In this document: positions 1 to 10,752 of the stretch, in pieces
Layout: each line of letters opens with the position of its first letter
Position numbering within the stretch: the stretch's first letter is position 1
NCBI GenBank assembly: GCA_029255685.2
Contig: CM055319.2
Span: forward strand, 34,745,068 to 34,809,067
Origin: Silene conica
Lineage: Eukaryota; Streptophyta; Magnoliopsida; Caryophyllales; Caryophyllaceae
Direction of reading: 5' to 3'
Length of the DNA: 64,000 nt
The notes under the pieces: model-generated
What the model was told of the DNA's origin: nothing
Seen by the model: only the letters and a program-made list of their open reading frames with translations
Databases searched by the model: none
Position numbers and translations under genes: made by a program

Positions 1-1183
1 ATACCGTTAAATATTTGCCTTACAATGAGTACCGCTAAATACTCGTTCTATCTTACGTTAATAAGATAAAGTCTTCAATGTTTCTTGATGTCACAATCTT
101 GAATGAATAAGATCAATGCTTGAGCACTTGAATCTTGAATCGGATATGACAATTATAAGCTCGAATATTGAAGTAGATGAACGGCGGTTTCTCTCTTGAT
201 TTGCGTGTATATGTGTGTATGTGTTTCGTGTTTATTAATGTGTCATGGTAGTCTATTTATATAGAATATGTATCTAGGTAATACAAACCCTAGATGATTT
301 AGGAATATTACTAAAACTAGAATACTAGTCTTTTAGTAATACTACCTTAAATCTAATCTTAATATATTTAGGAAAGATTTAATAATATACTTTATGTATT
401 ATATAAGTAATCTATTTCCTAATTCATATTTAGGAAAGATCTTTATATAATAAACAATTAGTATCCTTATTAAATCAACTTCCTAAATCATGTCAAAGAT
501 AATAAAAATATATTACCATAATATAATCTTAGTTTGTTTAGGACATTAAATAAATACATAATATTTACTTAATTGAATCCTACACGAATTATGGTAAACG
601 TGACATATCACACGTTTTCCAAAGTCGAAACAAACTACATTTAGATTATATATATTTGACAATAAAGATCATATAAAAATACTTAGTTTATATTAGTAAT
701 AAATAATTATCTCATAAGACAATTATTTATTCCTTATTTAACTTAAGGATATTTTATATAATCCTATTAAGATCAACAATTCTATTTATTAAAATAGAAT
801 ACCAATTAAACACTAATTCTACACGACATAGATTTGGAAACAAACGTTTCAACTTAAACACATATATATTCCGATCATTTCTTCATGATATAGAGTTATA
901 GCTACGGGCTATAACTAGAACCAATCTTGTACTAAAGCTATAGTTGATAAGTACAACTTTAGTCTACTTTGCACGCTTGAGATCTTCTATCAATCTTCGA
1001 CTTAGTCAATTCATTGACTAACGTGCTTGAATCTTTTATACTTGATTGATTAGATCTTGTTACTAATGTTCTGTACACTTAGCACACGATTATACATACG
1101 AGTATATAATATATAAATAGCTAGACTTGTCATTATCAAAACATAAACACACATACTATATATATATTTGAATATATGGTTCA
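1..1183 (-). mobile_element. LTR-like block, probable copia-type LTR, partial at window edge
   Basis: This AT-rich block ends abruptly where Athila pol homology begins. Read on the minus strand it starts with TG just beside the pol sequence. It carries a TATA-like stretch (attctatataaatagac, around 252-268) followed by a leader-like region, as expected of an LTR with U3 then R/U5. No coding sequence is visible. The most likely reading is the 5' LTR, or a solo LTR, of a minus-strand element inserted into Athila element A; the rest lies left of the window. Family is inferred only, from general LTR shape and length. The exact junction could lie 1-4 bases either side of 1183. Confidence 0.5.
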
Positions 1184-3900
1184 ACACATAGAATAATTCT
1201 TGAGGAAGGGAGTCGACCTAGAGTGGAAGGTCAAAGGAGATTGAATCCCAAAATGGCGGAGGTAGTGAAGGGTGAAGTTCTTAAGTTGCTTAAGGCCAGC
1301 ATCATCTACGAGATCACGGATAGCCGGTGGGTGAGCCCCGTTCATGTTGTCCCCAAGAAGGGGGGGTGTAACATTGGTTACACAAGAGGATGGGACTCTC
1401 CTACCGACTCGTCCGGTGATGGGTTGGAGGATGTGTATTGATTATCGCAAGTTGAATGCGGCCACTCTCAAAGACCATTTCCCAATCCCCTTCATTGATC
1501 AAATGCTAGAGAGACTAGCGGGGAATTCGTACTATTGTTTTCTCGACGGTTATTCCGGGTTTTTTCAAATCCCTATTCACCCGGAAGACCAAGAGAAAAC
1601 AACTTTTACATGCCCCCAAGGAGTGTATGCTTATCGGAGGATGCCATTCGGGTTGTGTAATGCACCCGGCACCTTTCAAAGGTGCATGATGGCCATCTTT
1701 GCCGATTTTCTAGAGAAGATTATGGAGGTTTTCATGGATGATTTTAGTGTCCATGGTGATTCTTTTGACCTAGGGCTTACTAATCTTGAAAATGTGTTGA
1801 AAAGATGTGAGGAGCACAACCTTGTCCTCAATTGGGAAAAGTGCCATTTCATGGTAGAGGAGGGAATTGTGCTTGGTCACATCGTGTCCAAGAGGGGGAT
1901 AGAGGTCGATGGTGCAAAAGTGGCGGTCATTGAGAATTTGTCACCCCCATCAATGTGAAAAGGGTGAGGAGTTTTCTTGGACATGCCGGTTTTTATCGGC
2001 GTTTTATTAAAGATTTTTCCAAAATTGTCAAACCATTGACTTCTCTCCTTCTCAAGGATGCACCATTTTTGTTCACTAATGATTGTCTTAAAGCCTTTTC
2101 TAGGATCAAAGAGGCACTTGTGACGGCTCCTATCATCCGTGCTTCGGATTGGGATTTGCCTTTTGACGTGATGTGTGATGCGTCAGATTTCGCGGTTGGA
2201 GCCGTACTAGGGCAAGTTGTGGATAAGAAGCACCATGTGATATATTATTCAAGCAAAACCCTTGACCAAACCCAAGATCATTATTCCACGACCGAGAAGG
2301 AGATGTTGGCGATTATCCAAGCCATTGAGAAGTTTAGACAATACCTTGTGGGATCTAGAGTGGTGGTGTACTCCGATCACACAGCTCTAAGGCAATTAAT
2401 GTTGAAAAAAGATTCCAAGCCTAGGCTCTTGAGGTGGGTCCTTTTGCTCCAAGAATTTGATCTAGAGATTAGGGACAAGTCGGGGTCGGAAAATGTTGTT
2501 GCGGACCACTTGTCTAGATTAACTATTGAAGATCATGGTTTGCAAGATAGGGAAGGGCCGATCAATGAATGGTTGCGTGAGGATAGCTTGATGGCTATAG
2601 GCAATAAGTTGCCTTGGTTTGCGGATCTTGCCAACTATCTTGTTAATGGTTTTATCCCGGAGGAGTTGGAGGCAAGAGATAGGAGAAAATTGAAAGTGGA
2701 TGCTAAAAGATATTTTTGGGATGATCCTTACCTTTTCAAAAAGTGTGGGGATGGACTCTTGAGGAGATGTGTGTCCAAAGAACAGGGGCTTGAAATTGTG
2801 GATCGGCTTCACAACTCCGCCTATGGAGGGCACTTGGCGGCTTCACGGACTATAGCCAAGGTTCTCCAAGGAGGGTTCTTTTGGCCTTCTATGTTTAAAG
2901 ACATTCATGATGTAGTTAGATCTTGTGACGCTTGTCAAAGGTCGGGCAACATCGGTAAAAGGAATGAGATGCCCCTCAAAACCATCTTGGAGATTGAGTT
3001 GTTTGATTGTTGGGGGATTGACTTTATGGGACCTTTCCCCAATTCATGCGGGAATGAATACATCTTGGTAGTCGTGGACTATGTCTCGAAATGGATAGAA
3101 GTGGTTGCCTCCCCCACCAATGACTCCAAGGTAGTGGTAAAGCTCTTCAAAACCATAATCTTTCCCCGTTTCGGTGTACCCCGAATTGTGATTAGTGATG
3201 GAGGTTCTCACTTCCGGAAACATACATTCAAAGCCCTTCTAGCCTCTTATGGAGTGACCCACAAGGTAGGACTTGCCTACCACCCTCAAACTAGTGGGCA
3301 AGTGGAGGTTTCAAATCGTCAAATCAAGGCTATCTTAGAGAAGGTGGTGCAAAAGAACCGGAAAGATTGGTCCCAAAAGTTGAATGATGTGCTATGGGCT
3401 TTGAGGACAGCTTACAAGACGCCTATAGGAATGACTCCCTACAAGCTTGTGTACAGGAAAGCATGCCACCTACCGGTGGAGCTTGAGCACAAGGCTTGGT
3501 GGGCCTTGAAGGAGATGAATTTCGACTTAGATATGGCCGGGGAGAAAAGATTCTTGCAAATGAGTGAGCTTGAGGAGCTTAGATATGAGGCATATGAGAG
3601 TTCAAAACTCTATAAAGAGCAAACGAAGAAGTGGCATGATGCCAAGTTAATGAAGAAGAATGTGAGCATAGGAGACCTTGTTCTCCTTTTCAATTCAAGA
3701 GTCAAGAATTTTTCGGGAAAACTTAGATCACGATGGTCCGGGTCCTTCAAAGTAATGGATATTTCACATCATGGGGCCTTTGAATTTTGTGGAGTGAAGG
3801 CGGTGGCACCTTCAAAGTCAATGGACATCGGATAAAGCGTTACTACCAAGGAGATTCCAAAGGTACCGTAGAAGTGATTGACCTCGGGGACCCACTCCCC
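1184..3900 (+). pseudogene. pol: Athila pol: reverse transcriptase, RNase H, integrase (5' part missing)
   Basis: Fossil pol of element A. Reverse transcriptase copies element RNA, RNase H removes the RNA strand, and integrase inserts the cDNA. The RT core shows FMDDFSV (about 1731-1751), the Athila form of the YxDD box. RNase H follows with the DAS, TEKE and SDH motifs (about 2173, 2290 and 2373). Integrase has the H-H-C-C zinc region (2809-2941) and the catalytic D, D, E around DFMGPF (3020), SDGGSH (3195) and QVEVSNR (3300), then a basic C-terminal part. RT-RNase H-integrase order and close resemblance to the ALKDHFPIPF and [12 protein letters not shown] blocks of Athila assign the lineage. 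Homology begins abruptly at about 1184, at an LTR insertion, so gag and protease are off-window. The copy is broken, with a small number of breaks. Confidence 0.93.
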
Positions 3901-4803
3901 GAGGAGGATTGAGTTCAAAAGAAGATTGTTCATGGAAGGTTTGGTGGAGTCACTTAATAACCACCAGTTGTAAGTATTAGCTTTCTTTCTTTCATGTAGT
4001 TTGCATTGTTAGTTCGATTTTTAGTTTGGTTTTTAGCTTGCATGAGAGATTTGGATGTGTTGGTTGCTTGTTTGTGGTTATTTCTTGAGTATAGTCGGAG
4101 GATAGTAGGCAAAACCGTTTGTGGCAAAGTCGATTTTCATGTTCAAGTAAATTATTTCTCGAAATTGTGTACAGGTACTCATTTCTGTTTTTTATAGTTT
4201 ATTTGGGCAGATTTCAGATCTTGCACTCCCAGCCTGCACCGTACCGGCAGCCGGTCAACCGGCTGAGAAGACGTGTTACTTGTTCAAAAAGGCGAAAAAA
4301 TCAAAGGGAATTGATTCCCAGCCGGTAGGCCGGTAGCCGGTCCACCGGCTGAGAATCATGAAGTGTGAACAAAGTATGAAGAAAAAGAGGCGAAGAAGGT
4401 TCCCCAGCCGGTCGGCCGGCGGCCGGTCCGCCGGCTAGGAGTTTTTGTGAGTGAAGAAAGTTGAAGAAGAGAGGCTGAAGAGGAGTTGAAGACGGATTTT
4501 GAGCCGGTCGGCCGGCAGCCGGTCCGCCGGCTCAGAATCAAGTCCTATCAAAATATTCGAAAAAAAAATCAAACCCTAACTCTCAGCCGGTCGACCGGCG
4601 GCTGGTCCCAAAGCGGCTGAGAGTCGCCTGTCGCGAAAAATAAAACACACGACACCCTCATTTCTGCTCATTTCTACTTCATTTCTTCTTCTTTCTTCCT
4701 TCTTTCCTCTTCTCCCTCACATCCCTTACCTTCAAAAACCCATCAAAACTCTCCTAAATCAAAACCCCCCTTCGTTCCCTCATCAAACCACCTCAAAATA
4801 GCC
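3901..4803 (+). other. Athila A spacer between pol and the env-position ORF
   Basis: About 900 bases without a supported gene. It holds the end of the pol homology, a region near 3960-4200 resembling an intron or splice-acceptor area, as Athila elements use between pol and the downstream ORF (inference), the five GC-rich hairpin modules at 4230-4625, and a pyrimidine-rich leader (about 4640-4790) directly before the next ORF. Confidence 0.6.
4230..4625. repeat. Five GC-rich dyad modules (CAGCCGG...CCGGCTG)
   Basis: Five units of roughly 35-42 bp lie at about 4229-4266, 4318-4352, 4403-4438, 4502-4534 and 4584-4622, spaced 65-100 bp. Each opens with a CAGCCGG-like arm and closes with the complementary CCGGCTG-like arm, with ACCGG/CCGGT steps inside, so each can fold as a strong hairpin. 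The surrounding sequence is AT-rich, so the units stand out sharply. The same type of unit occurs five times in the LTR of the same element (16003-16435). Function unknown. Confidence 0.85.
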
Positions 4804-6534
4804 ATGTCAGGAAGAACGGAAAGGAGGTCAAAATCACGACACGACCCAATGGTGGAGCAAGAAGTGCGAACCGTCCTTGATAGTAGCAACATTGGTCCAG
4901 ATCCTAGCTTTCCCGGCCTCCAATTTGCTTCCATTCAACAAAAAGGTAATTTCACTTACTTTAAGCATCGCCCCCTTCATCCGACTAGGTTCATTGATAG
5001 GGCCGGTTTGAGAGAGCTTGGGATTGAGAAAATCACTTAGAGTCTTTTTGACGGTTTAGGGATGAAAACATTGTATGAAACTAGACCGGTTCACACTTCC
5101 CCTAGATTGACTTGGGAGTTTTTGAGCCCCCTTGTAGTTACTAAAAACCGGAATTTAGGGAAGGTTGCCTTTTTGGAATTTCGCTTGATGAATAGGGAGC
5201 ACCGTCTTACCTTGGAAAATTTTGCACTAATTTTTGGGCTCAACGGAAAATTGCCTATTAAGCCTCCGGAGGGTTTTGATACGGAGGCTATTTGGACTGC
5301 TATAACCGGTTTAGTAAGTGATAGGACCAAAAAGAAACCGGCTAATAGGGTGCATTTGGCACCGATTAGGATTTGGCATAGGTTCATGGGGTGGACCGTC
5401 TTTTCTAGAGATGAGCCTCACAATTTTACTACTACGGAGCTCGAGATTTTGGGGTGTTATTTGGTTAGTGGCCCGAAGCTTAATATTGCTCACCACATGG
5501 CGCTTCATTTGAGTAGGTTAGCAACCCAACCTCAGCTTACTACCCCTATATGTGTTGGGGGGATAGTCACCTTGATAGCCAACAACCTTTGTCAGAGGCA
5601 CTTTACGGTAGACTACATGCAGGGTGAGAACGTGTTATCTCGCTGGTACTTGCAGGAGGCTTTGGGGTGGGTCAAGTTTAACCCCAGCGATCGTAATGAG
5701 AATTGGCAGATTCGCGTGGATAATAAATTCAGAAATTCGGTACCCTTGCCTAACAACGAGAGGATGAGAGTTGTGCCAGGGAAGACCTCATACCTCCTTG
5801 ATATTGAGGTGGACCCCGATGAGCTCCCTCCCGATCAGCGTGCTCCGAGAGTATATGCCCGAGATAGCACCGGTACCACCGCATCCGACCTCCAGTTTGA
5901 GCAGTTTCAGCAGCCCTCCGTTACCATGCCTCCTTTCCAGAGTGGTCCTTCATACTTCCAGGGATCTACCTCAGGCTCCGGTCCATCTACTTAGTCTTTC
6001 ACTATGCCTCAGGACCTCGTTGACTTCATGGCCCGGGTTGATTTGGGTATGAAGGCGGCGGCAGACCTTGCAGACGAGCGCCAAGCATTGGCGGATGAGC
6101 GACATAGGGATTTGACCTATAGGCTTGATTACATATACCACGATCAGGCCTATGGGCAATTCCCCAGCTATGACCAGTCTGTCCGCCAGGGACTTCATCA
6201 TGAGGACGGTGGCCGCCCGTCTTACTACATGCCTCCCGAGATGGGATATGTGCCTCCAAAGGGGCGTTTTTTCGGGGAGATCAATGTTGCCCCGGGTTAT
6301 TTCTCTAACCCGATCTTTCCCCCCAATTTCAGTGGGAACGTGGACTCGGCACCCCGCCCTCAAGGGCACCCTTCTCCCCATGGCTTGGTTGGTGATCCTG
6401 GAGCTAGTGGCTCGCATGCCTCCCCCTTCCGAGATGTAATGCTTAACCCGGGCGACTACATGGTAGTAGATGAGGGCAATGGAGAAGGCGATGTGAGCGA
6501 TAATGTTGGTGAGAATGAAGAAGATGATGATTGA
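4804..6534 (+). pseudogene. ATHILA-family ORF in env position (Athila element A)
   Basis: Downstream ORF region of element A, where Athila elements carry an env-like or ATHILA ORF-1 family protein of unknown function. The start at 4804 follows a CT-rich leader and opens MSGRTERRSKSRHDP, a basic start typical of this family. The middle (about 5062-5900) has the conserved block with FLEFRLMNREHRLTLENFAL and later LGCYLVSGPKLN, in which a plant-wide ATHILA domain is recognisable. The tail (about 6004-6534) is rich in Pro, Gly, Tyr and Asp/Glu, begins with an Asp/Ala/Glu-rich stretch that could be coiled, and ends in an acidic run. I see no clear signal peptide or membrane segment, so an envelope role is not supported. 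Broken, with about one or two breaks. Confidence 0.75.
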
Positions 6535-8086
6535 CCACCTTTGGAGGTGGTAGGTGATGGCTTTGCTCCCCTTGAAAAATCCAAAGCAAGTACCTCCCTC
6601 AATCCAAATTTCACTTTAGTTTGCATTTTACTTTCTAGCATGCATTTAGAGTAGTTAGTTAGTTTAGTTATCTTGTTTTAGTTTCCCTTTCATCATTTCA
6701 TATCTAGTTTAGTTGCATATAGTTGCATTCATCTAGATGCATTAGATTTACTTATTTTGTACCATATCGTCACATGTAGTTTGCATACATATAGATTAGA
6801 GCATTTAGTTTAGTTTTTAGTTTTTCATTTCTTTTGTTTCTTTTTGTTTTTATAGTTTTCATAAAAATCAAAAATCCAAAAAAATTGAAAAACCAAAAAC
6901 TTTCAAAAACATGTTCTTTATTTTCCGGTTTTCCTCCTCACATTATGCACATAAATAAGTGTGGGGAGGAATACCCGCTTATTTCAAAAATACAAAAACA
7001 AGTTTTTACTTTCTCAAAAATTTCAAAAAAGCCAAAAACATGTTTTCGTTCTTTTTTCTTCATTTCCCCCTTGCACTTTGTTCCATTGAGGACAATGTAG
7101 ATCTTAAGTGTGGGGAGGGAAAATATCCACTTTGTGAATATTTATTTGTTTTTGTAAATATGAAAAAACTTCAAAAATACCAAAAAAATCGAAAAATTTC
7201 AAAAATTTCAAAAAATATGTTCTTCTTTTCCTTTGTTTTTGTTCTTTGCTTGTTTTGTATATATATATGTTTGTTGGACTAACAAGTGGCAGATACGACG
7301 ACAACCCGAGGTATTAGGAGAATGAAGATGCTCGGTATACTCTTTCCTACTTCTTCCTTCCCTTTCCTATTTTCTTTTTATGTTTATAGCATGAAGGAGA
7401 ACGGGATTTTTGTGCCTTGGATGTTCCTTTGGGGAACTTTTGGTTGTTGTGGTTGATGTGCTGTTAGTTTAGCCTTCTTGTTGTTGCATGTTTGTTGTAT
7501 TTAGTATTAGTTTGCTTTTGTTTCACATGTCTTTTCATTTTCATAGTTTTGTGAATATGTGTTAGTCGGTTTTTCCGTTTTGCTTTTGTTTGTAAATATG
7601 CATAGGAGGTTGAATAGTGGAGGATATATGCCGTCAATGATGATATTTGTCTTGCTTGTGTCTTACCCCTCTTAATAGCTTGCACCGTTTGATGTCACAT
7701 TGTTAGGGTTCTTGCTTGCAAGGACCCGGAAGTCTAGGCATAATGACCAAGTTTCGACCACCTTGTGAGACCGTGTTAGACCTTGACTCGACCTAGGACC
7801 GGCATTAACTACTCAAATGTGAGGATAGAGCCTCCTTTATAGTCGGTCCATCAAACCGACTCAGTTTAGGATTGTGAGTAGTCCTCCTTATGTGGTGTGT
7901 TATGTCTATACGCATAAGAATGGCGCTCGTTCCTTATTTCCGTGTTAATGTTCATGTGCATGTGAGACAACTTTTGTTCCAAATAAATCAACTTCACATT
8001 TGCCAAACTAGCCTTGTTTTGACCCTTGCATCTTATTCCCTCTTTTGTTTAACCACTTTGAGCCTTATCCTTTTCATTTGGCCTTA
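6535..8086 (+). other. Athila A 3' non-coding region, left part
   Basis: T-rich and poly-A-rich sequence without a supported gene. Two copies of a polypurine-like motif, aagtgtggggagg, lie at about 6957-6969 and 7109-7121, the second preceded by attgaggacaatg. The same core returns at the true polypurine tract (about 15752-15765). Such repeats are common in the 3' region of Athila elements. The region is cut at 8091 by the nested non-autonomous element. Confidence 0.7.
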
Positions 8087-8091
8087 ACTAC

Positions 8092-9659
8092 TGATACGTG
8101 TCTATTTTATGATGTTTTACATCTATTTTTACACGTATTTGGTCGCTCATTTACTATGTTTTAGCCTTTATTTCCCACAAATTGTGTACTTTCGTATTTT
8201 TATGCACTTTTGCAGATTTATGCGGAAAAGAGGCGATTTGGCACCAAATTCGTATCCTCAAGTCTTTAGCTTAACTAAGGAATAAATGGAAAGTCAACTG
8301 GAGACAAAATCAAGTACCAAGAGTCAAAACAGAAGAAACCCGAAGACTTCCGTGCAGAAGCGGTCGACCGACCACCCAAACGGGTCGGCCGACCAGGCCT
8401 GATTTTCATGAAGCCCAATTTCCAAGAAAGGCCGGAAATAAAAGAGGTCCAACAAGAAGTGGTCGACCGACCAGTTATACGGGTCGGCCGACCAGATTAA
8501 AGCCCATACGATTTCTTTTCTTTTTCGGAAATAAAGTAGAATTAGAATTTTAAGGAAACTCTTAGTTTTTACCCTATATAAGCCAATCTTGTGATTAGGG
8601 TTTGGCATCTTGGATTATTTTAGATCTTTCATCTATAAAATCTTTTAGTATCAAGTCTTTACCATATTGAGTTTTATTCAAGCTTTAGTTTTGTAATCTT
8701 TCAATAGTTCCCAAGTATTCAATAAAGTTTATTCAGTTCTGCCTTAATTCCAATTGTGGTAATTCCTCTTTGATCTAGTTTTATTATTGCTTTTATTACA
8801 ATTGTTAAGTTAGAATCCCAAGCCTTATTGAATCTTGCATGCTTAGTTTATTTACTATGTTCTCTATGTTTATTCCCAATTTTATATTCGTCTTAGCAGT
8901 CATGAGTAGCTAATTTTCATATGTTAGGATGTAGGGAATAATATGCATAGGTAGATAAAATCCGAAAAACCCGACCTGTAGCAGGACCCCGGTCGGCCGA
9001 CTGGAATAGTCGGTCGGTCGACCGAGGCCGTGGTCGGCCGACTGGAGTAGCCGGTCGGTCGACCACTCGCGTTTGTTTTCTTATTTCGTCTTTTCTTATA
9101 AATTATAATATCCTGCAATGAGACCAATAGGAGACTTGTAGGATGTTAGTAATGACCTACCCAAGATTGAAAGATACGGGAAGGGCATTGGTTTACACCT
9201 TAAGACGGATAGGTTACTAAAGGCTGAAAGGTATGTAACCTGGGATTTAGGAATCACCCTTATTGTTGACACCCAATAATTGTGAGACCTAGGAACTAAT
9301 AGCATAGGCCGAAAGGAGCTATTAGGTAGCATAGACCTAAAAAGATATGTTACACCCCCTTACGCGACTGCAATACATGTTGACCTTAGGATTTATTTTA
9401 CCTTAGCTATTTATTACCCAAACATCCTAGCATCCTCTTTTATTATATTTTATTCTCATCTTTTAATTCTTGTTTTATTTTAATCTCTGCTTTAGATATA
9501 GTAATCAACCAATCAACCCCCAAATTTGTTACCTTTAAACATTAACATTAAGACAATAAACATTCCCCACCTCCTTGTGGTTCGACCCTGACTTTCACTA
9601 TCTAATTGTTTAAGTTAGGAATATAAATTTATCTTTGATACCCTCAACGACGGGCATCA
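8092..9659 (+). repeat. 5' LTR of the non-autonomous element
   Basis: Begins TGATACGTGTC and ends GGGCATCA. A TATA-like box (ctatataagcc, about 8574) with a downstream leader suggests the transcription start. Polyadenylation-type signals (aataaag) occur near 8720. It contains dyad modules of the GGTCGACCGACC class at about 8359-8398, 8460-8495 and 8990-9064. Short ORFs on the minus strand here are by-products of these modules. Confidence 0.93.
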
Positions 9660-9664
9660 AATTT

Positions 9665-9682
9665 TGGCGCCGTTGCCGGGGA
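9665..9682 (+). promoter_or_regulatory. Primer binding site, tRNA-Asp type
   Basis: tggcgccgttgccgggga, five bases after the LTR end, is complementary to the 3' end of plant tRNA-Asp (CCCCGGCAACGGCGCCA). This primer is characteristic of Athila-group elements. Confidence 0.92.
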
Positions 9683-9738
9683 GGTGACGCCAGTGTTTAT
9701 TGTTTTTTGTTTATGTTTTCCCTTTTTCTTTCGCTGTC

Positions 9739-10752
9739 ATGACCATCGCCCCTTTCCCACAACTCGAGCATGAACCTTTGTATTTCTATTGTGATAGATT
9801 AATCTCCTTCCTTTCTCAATTTGGCTATCCTATTAGTATTGGGGAGGTTTGTCGTATCTTATATGATGGAGTTACTGTTAAGACCTTGATCGAGATTGAG
9901 AGAAATTGCGAATGGGAATTTTTAGACCTACCCTGTGAGAAGCAATGGGAGCTTCTCAAACACCTAATGCGAGCCGGTGCAGATACGGAGGGGTATGAGG
10001 GCATTGATATTAGTAACCCAGATATTCCTGTTGAGTGTGATCCTATCACACCCATTACTGAAGAGTCACTCATTCTTAAGGATGAGAATGATAGGTTATT
10101 TGATTCCCTCTGCCTCCCCGTTGATGATACTGACTTGGATTTAGATACAGATGATGAGTTAGACTTTCACCCCTTGACTGACCAACCTATTTCTGTAGGT
10201 GTTAGTAATGAACATATTCCTAACATGTTTGAACCCTCGGTTGATGAACCTTGTGTTTTGCAGGATTCTTCTATTGACAACTCTGATGTTTTTAATAATG
10301 TTAGTGAATGTTATGTACAAGGATCCTTTACAAAGGATCCTTCGGAGGCTTTGATGTGTTTTGAGGCATGTGCAGGTGAATCTCTTGCTCAGGAGGCTGA
10401 TTTGGATGCTCCAGATATTGCAGCACTAGTGACAGAGTCTATAGGCAGTAGGAAGAGAGATGTTCTCGATCGAGTAGTACCACTTACTCGATCAAATGCT
10501 GTAGAGAACGAGGTCACTCAAGCAAGTGATCATTTGGCTGAAAAGAAGAGCCCAAGGAAGAACAGACCAAGGAAGGTGTCGACCCACGACTTGGGAGTCG
10601 ACAACCCTAGGAGATGGATGGCTAGAGCTATGGATGATGACCCACCCATCTACATGGTGGAGAGAAAATCATCTACCCAAATCACCATAGCTGAAGAAGT
10701 AGCCTGTAGTCAGAGCCCTTGGTCAAAGAAACGCCGAATCCTTCACGGATGA
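9739..10752 (+). CDS. Hypothetical protein of the non-autonomous LTR element
   Basis: An uninterrupted ORF of 337 codons from ATG 9739; it can be extended to ATG 9700 (350 codons), but MTIAPFPQLE has the more typical soluble N-terminus while the extension is hydrophobic and Phe-rich. The N-terminal part (residues about 10-90) includes EPLYFYCDRLISFLSQFGYP and CRILYDGVTVKTLIEIE, which in pattern recall the C-terminal half of plant gag proteins (YDGL...T...). The middle is acidic, with LDLDTDDELDF. The C-terminus is basic, with EKKSPRKNRPRK and KKRRI, and could be nuclear. There is no zinc knuckle, protease or RT motif. It is the only gene of the element and starts about 60 bases after the primer site, the position of gag. 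A reduced gag-like protein is my best guess; the function is unknown. Confidence 0.7.
   Translation: MTIAPFPQLEHEPLYFYCDRLISFLSQFGYPISIGEVCRILYDGVTVKTLIEIERNCEWEFLDLPCEKQWELLKHLMRAGADTEGYEGIDISNPDIPVECDPITPITEESLILKDENDRLFDSLCLPVDDTDLDLDTDDELDFHPLTDQPISVGVSNEHIPNMFEPSVDEPCVLQDSSIDNSDVFNNVSECYVQGSFTKDPSEALMCFEACAGESLAQEADLDAPDIAALVTESIGSRKRDVLDRVVPLTRSNAVENEVTQASDHLAEKKSPRKNRPRKVSTHDLGVDNPRRWMARAMDDDPPIYMVERKSSTQITIAEEVACSQSPWSKKRRILHG

Noticed and set aside
4804-6534. True envelope glycoprotein
   Set aside because: The ORF sits in env position, but no signal peptide, membrane anchor or cleavage site is visible; it is kept as an ATHILA-family ORF of unknown function.
8324-9332. Minus-strand ORFs in the young LTR (and their copies at 13022-14030)
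   Set aside because: They lie wholly in LTR sequence, are duplicated only because the LTR is duplicated, and their distinctive residues come from the GGTCGACC modules. No domain.
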